A stretch of 48,649 bases of DNA from Chara braunii (lineage: Eukaryota > Streptophyta > Charophyceae > Charales > Characeae), in assembly GCA_003427395.1 (NCBI GenBank), contig BFEA01000033.1, positions 1,642,799-1,691,447 of the forward strand, written 5' to 3'. Below are positions 33,400 to 43,909 of this stretch, piece after piece. A program made the position numbers and the translations under genes. Position 1 is the stretch's first letter, and each line of letters opens with the position of its first letter. A model generated the notes under the pieces. It saw only the letters and a list, made by a program, of their open reading frames with translations. It was not told where the DNA came from and searched no databases.

Positions 33400-34042
33400 T
33401 TTTTGTCGCACTTTTTCCAGTCAGTCCGCTTCAGGCGACCGGAAAGCCAACAGGCTGTCACGCAAGGTTTTGTATGTGATTTGCAATAAATAAAATAAAT
33501 TAAATAATGTAAATCCCTTCCTGTTGTGTGCGTCCGGCTTCGAGCAAGACCCTTCAATTACGGTCTTCGCCGGTCCCCGGTCTTAGGAATCTTTGATTTT
33601 GATTTGGAACAACAGAGAATCATGCAAATAACATGCAAATAATAATCATAAAATTATGGAGTGCTAAGCATGCATCAATTATGTCAATCTGATTTTGAGT
33701 CATCAGGCAAGAACAATGCGAAAGCAAGACTGACTGGCTTGAGCAAAGACAGAGTCAGATGAATGAGGGAAGAATGAGAACTCATAATAGTCTCAGAAAG
33801 TACATATGGAAGAGAGAATGGCCAGCCCCAAACAAGAGTCCTCACTCATCCCTCTGAACCTTACACTCATCTTCTCACTTTGCTGTTCGACGTTTGAGCT
33901 TCTTGCCATGTCTCCGTACGCTTTGAGATTGTGGCTTCTGAATGTAAAGCCACCTGAAGCCCACTAGTCCCAAACATTTTCATCCAAGTCCCATGATACG
34001 GAAGTCAAGCATGACACAAAATTCTTCCCATAGAGTGGGAAG

Positions 34043-34528
34043 CTAGGGCTGAGAGAAAATGCCTCTCCTGAGATGTGGAAACTCAGAGGACTCAGTCACT
34101 GCCTCATAGTCGATCACTTCCGACGATATGTATCTCTTGGCCAAGTCCACCAGTCCACCCCAATAAAAGCCTTCAGTAAGAAAGAATGGGACCGACGGTT
34201 TGGGATAGTCCGTAAAAAGTTTGGGGCCAAAGCTATAAAATAACTTTGAGCACCCCTGGCGCCTCTCAGCTTTCCGTTGCACAAACCCGGCTGCTGCAGC
34301 CCACACTGCATCAAAGTGAGGGTGTGTCTCGTTCCCCTTTTTCAAGAAGATCCGTAGGTCGATGATTGTACCTTCAACAAACCCAGCAAGGACGACGAAG
34401 ATAGGCAGATATTTGCGCTTGAACCCATCAATCCTTACATACTTGTAGGGAAAACTCTCCCTGGCAACGATCAGGTCGAGGCTGTCAAGGACCGACTGAT
34501 CAACAGTGATGGGGTTGATCTCTCTCAT
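34043..34528 (-). CDS. LTR-encoded FPY/DhR-domain protein, 161 aa
   Basis: An uninterrupted frame from ATG 34528 to TAG 34043, sense to gag-pol and inside the 5' LTR about 640 bp from its 3' end. It has SFPYKYVRIDG, IFVVLAGFVEGTIIDLRIFLKKGN, a central VWAAAAGFVQRK, LFTDYPKPSVPFFL and GGLVDLAKRY. It is a fourth member of the domain family in the leader region. No signal peptide or membrane segment is seen. The partner in the other LTR has a nonsense codon. As an LTR resident, every solo LTR would carry it. Function unknown. Confidence 0.65.
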   Translation of the reverse strand: MREINPITVDQSVLDSLDLIVARESFPYKYVRIDGFKRKYLPIFVVLAGFVEGTIIDLRIFLKKGNETHPHFDAVWAAAAGFVQRKAERRQGCSKLFYSFGPKLFTDYPKPSVPFFLTEGFYWGGLVDLAKRYISSEVIDYEAVTESSEFPHLRRGIFSQP

Positions 34529-35583
34529 GTGTTCGGATACGTAGTTACTCTCCGATAGAGTGTTGTTTCTGATTACTGTTTCTGATTGCTGTTTCTGATT
34601 GCTGTTTTTAATTGATGTTACCAGAATGATGATTCTGATTACCGATTAAAAGTTGACTGTTTGCTGATTGATTGCTGCTTGACTGCTGTTGTTTTGAATT
34701 GACTGTTGCTTACCGAATAGACGACAATTGTCACTAGATGAACAAACCCTTAGTCGCCATCTTAGTGTTGTCCGGAGGTCATCAGAAGGCTACCTGAAGG
34801 CTGTCTGAAAATTATCTGAAGTTTGCCTGAAAGTTAACTATATGCAGCTCGGTCACTACTAATGGCACTGTATGCTGCGCACCGGCAGCACCGTCAAGTG
34901 CTGATCAACACCGACAGCACTGAGTACCAGAGTTGTACGTCGCTGAGTCTGTTATCTGATTGTCTGAGCCTGGTTTCTGGTTGTCCGAAAATTCACTGAC
35001 ATTTTAAACCTCCCAATATCCGATTTACCAGTACTGCCGGCCGGAATAACAAAAGGCACTGAAAAGGTGTTCGCTGCTCAGAAGTTGGTAGATTTTGGGA
35101 GAGTGATTCAAGCACTACAGGGTTCGTGCAAGCTCCGTTCTGGCATGTTCCACAGTCTCCAGTGAGGAACTCCGTGCAGTTTGCTGTCGTGCCCATAAAA
35201 GTAAATTACATATTCAATGTACATCTCATCTGTCACCATCTCAACTGCGTGCTCACGTTGAGCTACTTTGTGTATTTCCATGTCTCGGCATGCTTATTTC
35301 TCCCATCCTTCTCTTTTGTCCCTGTTTAGTTTGCTCTTTACCACTAGGACCTTCTGTTCTTTCTTGACTTCCCCGTACTCAGAGATCCGACCACGGACCG
35401 CGTAACATACAGATAAACTAATGATTTTTACACCCTGAACGAAAAGTTATTTTCCGCTAGGATCGTTCAAGTTAGCACTGTTTCCTAAGATTGCAGAGGC
35501 ACCTCTCGGACTTTTCCCCTCGACCAAGGCCCCAACTGTCAGTAAACTCTGATTGAGCCTAGCCCAGACGAGTTCTTGTGTTT

Positions 35584-35971
35584 NCAGAGGATAGGTAGTT
35601 TCCNTGGCTCACNCCACTTNAGCCGNTGTGGCCCCACANNACGACCATCCAACTTCTANCTCAGACGACAGTCTATCGATCACNNCTATANNGGGTTTGC
35701 GGTAGTTGACCTATGATCAAATCTCATGACCGTGACCTGTTGCTAAATCATGGTCCGTCTAGCTATGGATGATTTAAGCCAAAGGCTAGCTGACCTTTTT
35801 TTCTACCAGTTCTCGTTAAAGACTATCTTGCTCATGCGCTTAGCAGAACGGCCCGTCGAGTTATAAGGACTTTTGACATCATGCATTNGCTGGTGGTCGG
35901 CCTATCCCGCAACAAGTAAACATCGCAGGCGGGCACATTCTATACCAAGAGACTCTAGAGCAGTGTACCAN
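35584..35971. other. 14 N bases in the right giant LTR, mirroring the left copy
   Basis: Each N here sits exactly 18378 bp from an N in the left LTR (first 35584/17206, last 35971/17593). See the matching entry in the left LTR. Confidence 0.95.
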
Positions 35972-36435
35972 ACATTTAGGCGAAGGAGGGGAATCCTCAC
36001 ACAACCATACACAACATTCCCATAATAGGAGGTTTCGTCAGAAAGAGGAATATTGTTGCTAGTAGTAATAAGCTCCATCCCACTGCGAACAGCGGCACAC
36101 GAAGCTCTTTTCAACAGTGCGTGAAGAATTTAACCTGATTGGCCCCCTAGAAATCTCTCTTACACAGACACTGAGTTTTCTCGTTACCTGCAAGGGCGGC
36201 CCAGAGTGTAGGAGATCTGCCAGACCTTACCCACACATAGGGAACTTCTCGCTTACTAGATTTTCACGATATGGCCACCTACAAGACTGAAAAAGGCTCA
36301 AGCAGATAATACATAGGATACAGATTGTTGACTGCGATGCAGGTCCATGGCGAGTAACCACGCATGGATCTCATCAATCCCCCGATTTGGGCGACAAGCT
36401 AGTTCAGAATCTCCCGAAGCGCCATAATCATACCC

Positions 36436-36437
<2 letters not shown>

Positions 36438-36485
<48 letters not shown>
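36438..36485 (+). repeat. A48 homopolymer in the right giant LTR
   Basis: Same length and flanks as 18060-18107. Homopolymers of this size mutate quickly, so equal length supports a copied consensus or very recent homogenisation. Confidence 0.9.
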
Positions 36486-36490
<5 letters not shown>

Positions 36491-39351
36491 AATTATTTTT
36501 GTTGAGTGATCAGTAACTGACTGAGTTCGAGAGTGACTTCTGACAACTTGTCAATTTCATTATCACCTTTCGAGTACAAGCATGATAGGAGACATACACA
36601 ATACTAACTTAATTCATAGCCCTGGGCCTCAACTTTGATCAGTCTCCATCAATGAGGTACTTGACCAAAAGATAAGCCACTGTTCTCATTAACTTTTGCC
36701 CATCACAGAAAGGAATTGAAAAAAGATTGAAGAGTATGGCCGACTCATTTATTCGCACAACCCACAGTTCTCACTCGCGTTTATGTCCACTGTACATTCC
36801 ATACCACCAGTCTTTATATACCCAAGCGTTTGCCTAAAATCAAGGGGTGCGTGTTTTAGTTAGCACTCCACAACTGAGGTTAACCCAACAGGCTATACCA
36901 ATTGGGAACAATACTCCATTCACATGAGAAGTCGGTAGCCAAAGAGTCGGAGAACTGAGCTCGCTGGCCAGCTAGTTTTGACAAAACACACTAACCAAAC
37001 GCTGAATCAATCCTCCTTCCAAAGGGGTTATACTTTACCCATATCGATGCGCAAGAACAGTCCCAACAACAAAAACCATTTAGCTCAATCTCAATACGTA
37101 CTGATAGTGACCTGGCTAGCTTGTCCTACCTCTTCTCGTCATACGTAAGTCGAATTAGTGCCCTCGGGCTGAGCCGACTGAGTCTAAGGACCTGATGACG
37201 TCACCCCAAGCGAAACACGCCTAGCCACATGCCACGAGAAGCAGCTCTCCTACCAGCGGCAGCAAGCCCCAGGTAGGAGAGAGGTGAATCAGTTGGCGCT
37301 TTCACAGGGTCTTATAAATCCCGCACGCTCAAACGGTCGGTACTCGTAGTTGGGCGATTATTCATGACGGTGGAGTCGCTGCAGACGTGTAAACGTGAAG
37401 CTCTTAACAGAGAAGACGTCTAAAGAAAAGGTATAAATCCCATCTATGACGCTGGTTAAAGCCAACAATTACCTTTACCCCTGAGCGCGCCGTGCATGAA
37501 CTTCCCCCTTTTCTTGACCTTAACCGTTGAAAGCTAGCGTCGACAATAATTGTCGCTTCTCCTGTTATTCCTTTCAATGACTCGGCTTACTTGACAGAGG
37601 CAAACCAGTCACGCTTCCTCCCACACACGAACTTTGTCGTCCTACTAGTCCGAGATGATTATACAAAGGGCTGACTTTGTCCACAACAGGCTCGGCCTTC
37701 TTTACCGCGCCCTTTACAACTGATCTGTTTCTTGGACACCAACACTTGATTTTGCTAAATGCCCGAGACCACTTCAGTGCGGTAGAGTTATCCCTCCGTA
37801 AGGACGAAAACACGCGGGTATTCTCTCCTTTATCTCTTGACGATGACCACTTAACAACTCTGAGTCACGTTATCGCAAACTCCCGTACCCGCGCTGAAAC
37901 CAGCTTGGTTTTTCACTGGTTCAGGCCTGGCCAGCTTGTGGCTGCAGTCCACCCATAAGCAAAGGGCTGTTGATCCGTGTCCGAGACTGAGAGGGATTGT
38001 GCTTAGCGCGTGGCATACGAATCGAGTGGCAACCTCCATCATGCCCGACAGATTAACCCCTTTCTGGATGGACACTGCTCTCACAATTCTGGCAGGACCT
38101 TTTCTCCCACGTTTTTTTTATCACGGTTGCAGGTGCAAGCACATAGCGCGAGCGCGTGAGTAATGGTTGACGTCAGTCGTACTCCGCGAACTCGCGTCCC
38201 GCTTCGCTCACACAGTCTTCCCTTTTGCTGACCATCCCCACGCACGCAAGGCCACGCCACGTGTAGATCGTGTGCCCTCGTAACCGCCCAGTGACTCAAT
38301 TCACCGCGCCCGCTCACACTGGCTCGCAGGCATGTTCACTCTTTCTGGCTTATCGCACACTGCAGTCCCGTTGACGCCAACCACATGACTGTTCTTTTAT
38401 CCCGCATCCACTCTCACATCTCGAGCGTACAAACTTTTACTAATTAACTCTTAGATTCTCAGTCTCGCCACGTTGGTCACTTCGCCATCTCCAACTGACT
38501 TCCGAGTCACTCTCAACAGGTTCCGCAAGCTCAAAACAAACGTCACACGTGAACTCTGAGGCAACAATTGATGTCAACCGTACCTCACAGTTTTTCGTAC
38601 TCCCCTGTGCGACTCGCCTACACGTGTTGACTTCCGCACACTCGCCCCTTACACGTGTCTTTTTCCCCTGCTCTTCTTCTTACTCGTCCCGCTGCCCCTG
38701 GTCACCGGTTGCCGCGAGCTGGCCTCAGGTCCGCCCTCCACTTCTCGGGCTAGAGGGTGGTTCTTGCGAACCTGGTCCGACCTGTTCCAGGATTGCATGT
38801 TGGTCTCCCGGTCCGCCTCGCTCATCTCGCTCTCCCCATCTGAGTCCCTGTCGAGATGAGCCTGCTCCCGGCCTACTGTGTCCATTGAGGTCTCGGCCTC
38901 ATGGTACGAGACAGTTACTCACATCCCTGCAGTAACTCCGTCCCTCCTGCAACGTCTTTCCATGCGATCCCTTGCCTCCGTAATTGCATCTTGCAACTTA
39001 GAATTAGTCCTCATCTCCCCTTCCTTCGCCCCTTTTACGTTGATTTTCAGTTTGATTTGATCCCCTCCGTCATAGTTGAGGATAGCGGTGATAATGAAAC
39101 CCTCCCTAAACATTTGCCTCCAACGCATCCGGAGGTTCCAATAGTCCAACCTATATCCATGCAGCGCCATGGCCGGACTTAGCTTAATAGACCCGGTATT
39201 CGTACCAGGTCACTCAGCGTGCTCCTGAAAGCTCACAGCATAGACTAACGCAGTCGAACGCCCAGTTGTGACCAATAACCTGACTCAGAGCGTGGAGAGC
39301 ACGCCTGACGCTCACTAGCAAGGCGATAGCCAGAAAATCAGCCCCCCCTCT

Positions 39352-39359
39352 CTTTTATA
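39352..39359 (-). promoter_or_regulatory. possible sense-strand TATA box in the giant 5' LTR
   Basis: The minus strand reads TATAAAAG, about 1.1 kb inside the 5' end of the LTR, upstream of the LTR ORF and of gag-pol. The left LTR has the same site at 20974-20981. Motif evidence only. Confidence 0.25.
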
Positions 39360-40469
39360 ATACCACCACATATCGTGACCTCTATATTCTAAACGAGGGA
39401 CTAAAACCCGAATAATATTTGAATTCTTTTATTTTATTAACTAAAGTTTTTTTTTTTAAGGATAATAACCAGGTAGAATAAAAGGAAAGGGCCCTAAGGA
39501 AGATCCCCAACGGTCACATTATGAGTGGTGCCCTCTTACAGCCCATAGCAGTCTCTCCGTTTCCCTGGTGCGACGTTTTGCTAGCGCGACGATCCCATAA
39601 TAGAATACTAACGGCGCATTTTTCACTTCAAAATAAGCCGACTACCTACCTCTATCGGGTGCCCGTGTCCGATGGTAAGGAGGGGGCTTATGACCCTCCA
39701 TGGGGTGATAAGTCTCCTACCGATGCGGCCGCGGGTCGCCCCTCTTGTGGGGTCTTAATCGCGCGGCGCTTCACAAAGTACGGTATTCAGGAGGACAGTC
39801 GAAAGGACAGGTCAGTCCTGGCCTTCGGACCAGTCATAATCTAAAGGGAACCGCCAACCTCCCCCATGATGTGACTAAAAACGGGGGTGAGAGCCACGTC
39901 TGAAGTTCCAGCAAAATAAACGAAAGGAAAAAGCTAACAATAAAGATAAAATAATAATAATAATATCGAGAAGAGAAAGGGGGCTATGACGTCATAGTTA
40001 CCCCGAACTAAAGCAGGAACTCATACCATCACGTAGACTTCGGCGCTTAGCTTTCCTTTCCCCTTTTGCTTCTCTTTTTGAGGTTTCCATTGCCTCTTGT
40101 TGAGTTCGTCAATCCCTATCTTTAATGTGTGTCATTTATTAGGGTAATAAATTATAGGGAAAACTGTGGTTGCGTCAAATTTTTAGTTTGAAATATGCAC
40201 AAAAAAAAAAACAGCACATCTTCATCTTGACAGTGATGTCTGTTTCTGTGCATCTAACCCATAGCTTGGATAGAGGGCATTCGGCGCGCAGTATAAAAGA
40301 CTCCGTCGGTCCCTCTACCTCCGAGTTCCTGGGCGAACCCTGCGGCTACCACGACCACAAGCCGGTAGAGGTTCGGAACGCGCCTAGAAGCAGCGAAAGT
40401 AGAGGCAGGGAACTGATACTGGGTAGGAATCTGGCACCCAGGAGGGCCGAGACACCGCGCCCTCCGACA

Positions 40470-40473
40470 ACGG
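40470..40473. repeat. right target-site duplication (ACGG) of the giant element
   Basis: Partner of 14916-14919. It lies inside the outer pol, as the codon before the interruption. Confidence 0.85.
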
Positions 40474-41270
40474 GGGTCCAAAGACAAGTCCGTGGGTGAA
40501 GAGTCGGGTACCGCGACGGTCCGTAGGAAGCATAGGCCTATTTCGTCGGGCTGCTCGTAAGCGCAAGTAGCCTGGAACGACTTGGCCGTCACCACTTGGC
40601 ACCGAATCGAAGGGTGCGAAAGAGGAATAGTACACGACACTTTGGTGTCGAAGGCGTCCCGAACAGTAAGAGTCCGCTGGTGGAAGTTAATCGTGTGATC
40701 CACACTTGTAAGCCAAGGCATTCCCAAAATAATGGCTTAGTCTGTGATCAATATGTCGAATGTCATCAGTTCGCATGCATGAGGTGCGAAATGCATCGAT
40801 ACGCCCTCGATGTAGCAGTCGATCAGCTGCTGCGTCCTTTCGTCCGCCAACGTGATTGCCGTCGGGTTTGCCTTCCTCCGAACTTCTGCGTCAAGGCTAG
40901 CCTTTTGCATAAAGGCTTGACTCATAAAATTGCCAGACGCGCCACTATCCAGCACAACGTTGCAGAACGCTGGCCCAACTTGGATGTGGACATAGAGGAG
41001 CGGTGTGTTGTTGTCATCGTACCGCTGCTTGCAAAACTCGCAGGCCACCTTGGTGACATACGAAAGGATATCCCCCACCGCAATTTCGTTATCTGTTGGC
41101 GAAGTTGGTGGTGCATAGAAGGATAAGTATGTGTGAAGATGAGCGTATAATGTTGCGCACATTGTGGTCTCGACAAGCGACACGTGGACGGGAGACGAAG
41201 CTATGTGAAATCCTCGAACGTGAGCGGGTTCAATACCTTTATGTTGAACTCGTGCGCTGAATCCCATCAA
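40470..41270 (-). pseudogene. outer element protease and start of RT
   Basis: The retropepsin segment has NVVLDSGASGNFMS (Asp at residue 108 of the open stretch from 41270) and TFDILITD, then an in-frame TAA (40737-40739). The same frame continues with ILGMPWLTSVDHTINFHQR, the standard Ty3/gypsy link between protease and RT, to the insertion point at 40470. The frame continues at 14915 leftwards. Defective because of the TAA, the insertion and the RT deletion. Confidence 0.9.
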
Positions 41271-41505
41271 GAACCACTTGAAGATGATAAGTCAACGCTG
41301 CCGGACAGAGAAGATGTCACACACACGCCCTGTCCTTTAGCATGACTACCCAGTGTAGGAACCAGCCCGACAGCATAGTCCTCATAAGAATATAGTAGAG
41401 GAGGACTATCGACTTCCGCGTGTGCCTCAGAACGAAGGGCGGTCACCCGCGAAGCGACCGGATCCGAAGGCGTCGAGAGTGTCTTTGATTCATTCCTGGC
41501 GGTGC

Positions 41506-43051
41506 TCAGTTTTCCGATTTGCCTTTGCTTTTCAACGGGCAACCCACTGTCTCATGGAGATCGTTGTTGCACCATAAACAATAACGGAATCTTGTGTGCC
41601 TTGTACGCCTGTTCGGAGAGGCCGTAGTGGGACCATGGGGCTGGAGTTGTTGCGCCGGGCTCGGAGATAGATGTGGTGTTTGTCTTCGTCTTGCCGCGTC
41701 CTCGGCCTTTGCCGGGTCGCCCACCATCTCGGGCGGCTGCGAGTCTGTCCCCTTCATTGGCAGACACGACATCGCTAGATTAGTCGGTTGGCATTGCCGC
41801 CACAACCATGACCACTTTCGGTCGATGCTGATCTCTGCTCGGGCTTGTCGCAGACGAGCGGTGGAGGTTCTTAGCCTCCTTGTTCGTAGTAATAATCTGC
41901 GCGGCCTAGTCGAAGAGCTCCGCTGTTGTTGTCAGGGTGTTTTCGACGTGAGTCAAGGCATTGCCCAACACGGACACGACCTCGAGATGAAGTAGTGTTT
42001 GACGGCCTTCAAACCCATTTGAATGTTTGAGATGGATGTTAAGCATTGGTACTCGATAATCCAGTCAACACTCGGTAGCGTGCCTTGTTCGAAGGTCATC
42101 AGCTTGTGCATTGCCTTGATCTTCGACGACTCTATTTGGAACTGCTTATGCCACGCCGCCTTTAGATCATCCCAGTTGATCTTGGTGTACAAGTCGACAG
42201 CTACCACTTCGTACTAGGATAAGAGATTGTTCAACCATGCTTGGCACGCGCCCTCCGATCGGGAGTACAAGTATGCGTGATGTTTGTCCTCGCTGACGTG
42301 GTGTAGCTGCAACTTGAGCTTGAACTTGAGGAACCATGGAATGGTCCGTCTTCATCGAATCACAGAAGAGCTCCTGATCATCGAACCTTGGAGTCGTTTC
42401 GCGAGGTGCTGAACTTGGGTTGGCGGCGGCAGCACAGATCCATTGCTCCAGTTGTTGCATGGCGGTTTGCTGTAGCTGCGGGTCGTCCTTGATTGCTCCG
42501 ATGTCGATCTCCAATGCATTGAGGCCATCAGAGGTGTTGGAGGAGCTGGCATCGGGGGCGGCGACAGGTCGTTGCTCCAACTGCTGGAGGTGGCTGTTGA
42601 CTTTGGTTAAAGACTTGATTGTGCGTTTGAACTGTGTCATCGAGGTTGTTGATGTCCTTCTTCTGCGCAATGCATGTGACCAGGAGGTACGCGATATAGG
42701 AGAGGAGTAGACAGATCTTGTTTTCATTTTTCCATCTTACCATTCTTGGCCTCGGCCCGCCAATCCGCTGCCATCATGAGCAAAAACTCGCTCTCCGTTG
42801 AATATCTTATCGCGTCGTTGAATTTGTTCTTCATCGGCAGCCTTTGCTGCTGCTTCGTCTTGTTGGCGCTACTGTTGGATTGCCAATAGACGTGCACTCT
42901 CGGCGTCCTCGACCTTTTTCTTCGCTGCGGCTGCTATTGCATTTGACCATTGCTTGGCTTCGGTAATCAGAAGCAGCATCTGGGTCTGATAGGCCTCATT
43001 CGTTTCCCTAGACTTTTGGTCCATGCCGGCTGTTTGGGAGTGCGTGAGCAT
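41506..43051 (-). pseudogene. outer element gag, fragmented
   Basis: Pieces in several frames. An N-terminal helical part (43051-42869) contains KSRETNEAYQTQMLLLI and an Ala/Lys/Glu-rich coiled-coil-like stretch. The middle (42727-42167) is Gln-rich with coiled-coil character. The capsid-like part (42207-41953) has INWDDLKAAWHKQF and LMTFEQGTLPSVDWIIEYQ. A zinc knuckle CLWCNNDLHETVGC lies at 41539-41580. Multiple frameshifts separate them. Together with the protease this fixes the 5' side of the outer element. Confidence 0.85.
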
Positions 43052-43257
43052 AGGCTACGTCGGGCCCTGCTGACGTAACACTCCCTGCTGCTAACGTGTC
43101 CTGCTGACGTGGTCTGCTGACGTGGCTTGTTGACGTGGCAACTTACCAATGCCGCCGCAGGGGGTACTCGAAGACTGATAGAGAAGATAACACTAGAGGG
43201 GGCAACAACGTAGGTGGGGAGGGGTGGGTGGGATAAATCGCCCAGATAAGGAGTCAC

Positions 43258-43909
43258 TAATCAAAAAAGAAAAGTTTGAATTTTGCAAAAACATCGAGAA
43301 AAAGCATAAAATACGCATTTGCAAGTTCAGTCGGCCTCCCAATTCCCCCTGAAGTGCGAAATTCCGAATGAGGAAAAAAAATTCGAATTTCCAGATTGCA
43401 AATGATTATCCGATAAGAGAATTTCAAAAATAAAATAAAATAAAAATATTCGGAATTACTCAGATGAGAGTACGCGCAGTTTGGAAAATGGTAATTGCAA
43501 GAGGGATTTCCCGTACCATTTTCAAATCGCGAAAAACGAATTTCGGAAATGACAGAAAAAAAATATTCCGGATTTCCAAATAACGGGAATTTGCAAATCG
43601 AAATTTTTGAAAAAAAAATATTTCGGATTTCCAACAACGAAGTTTCGAATTTTCAGAACAAAAATGAAAACTGAAATTTCAGGTGTTGCGCTATTGCGAT
43701 TTTTCACAACAGAAATAGCGGGAAAACAAAATCCAAGAAAAAATAAAAAAAAATTGATTTTCGGCAGTGAGGTCAAAATCGTGATTTTGGGGTCTAATTA
43801 GTGTGTGCTCTAATCAATCAGTCAATCAATCAAACTACTCAACTAATTAGTCCCCGCACATGTGTAAGATCAGGTTGTCCTGATTCACGTGCGGTGTTCC
43901 AATACCGAC
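43258..43909. other. AT-rich 5' leader of the outer element
   Basis: Lies between gag and the 5' LTR. It is rich in A runs with imperfect repeats such as ATATT.CGGATTTCCAA at about 43564 and 43619. The minus-strand Phe/Ile-rich frames here are composition artefacts. I do not see a convincing primer binding site right next to the LTR; a TGG about 8 nt in (minus strand TGGAACACCGCACG) is the only candidate. Confidence 0.6.

Larger units (their letters stand above)
14920..40469 (-). mobile_element. giant 25.55-kb Ty3/gypsy-type LTR retrotransposon with 7.1-kb LTRs
   Basis: Direct repeats of 7177 and 7066 bp flank an 11.3-kb internal region. The LTR ends form the inverted pair TGTCG/CGACA (TGTTG in the left copy), with a 4-bp ACGG target duplication outside. 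On the minus strand a PBS matching the plant tRNA-Asp type lies 4 nt after the 5' LTR (right). Then follow an accessory leader region, gag with a CCHC knuckle, retropepsin, RT, RNase H and integrase. A 2.8-kb 3' region holds an opposite-strand ORF. LTRs this long are exceptional. All main ORFs carry nonsense codons, so this copy is not autonomous. Confidence 0.93.
33404..40469 (-). repeat. 5' LTR of the giant element (7066 bp)
   Basis: Begins (plus strand) TGTCGCACTTTTTCC and ends CCTCCGACA. It is homologous to 14920-22096, with an essentially identical core and diverged shoulders. It carries an open 161-aa ORF in the sense direction near its 3' end. The LTR is longer than most complete gag-pol regions. 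Confidence 0.93.

Noticed and set aside
14920-40469. Interpretation as a plain segmental duplication of 7 kb
   Set aside because: TG/CA ends, target duplication, PBS next to the right copy and gag-pol between the copies are what an LTR pair predicts and a segmental duplication does not.
43257-43776. Phe/Ile-rich minus frames that look like membrane proteins
   Set aside because: AT-rich leader between the outer LTR and gag; hydrophobicity reflects T-rich codons.
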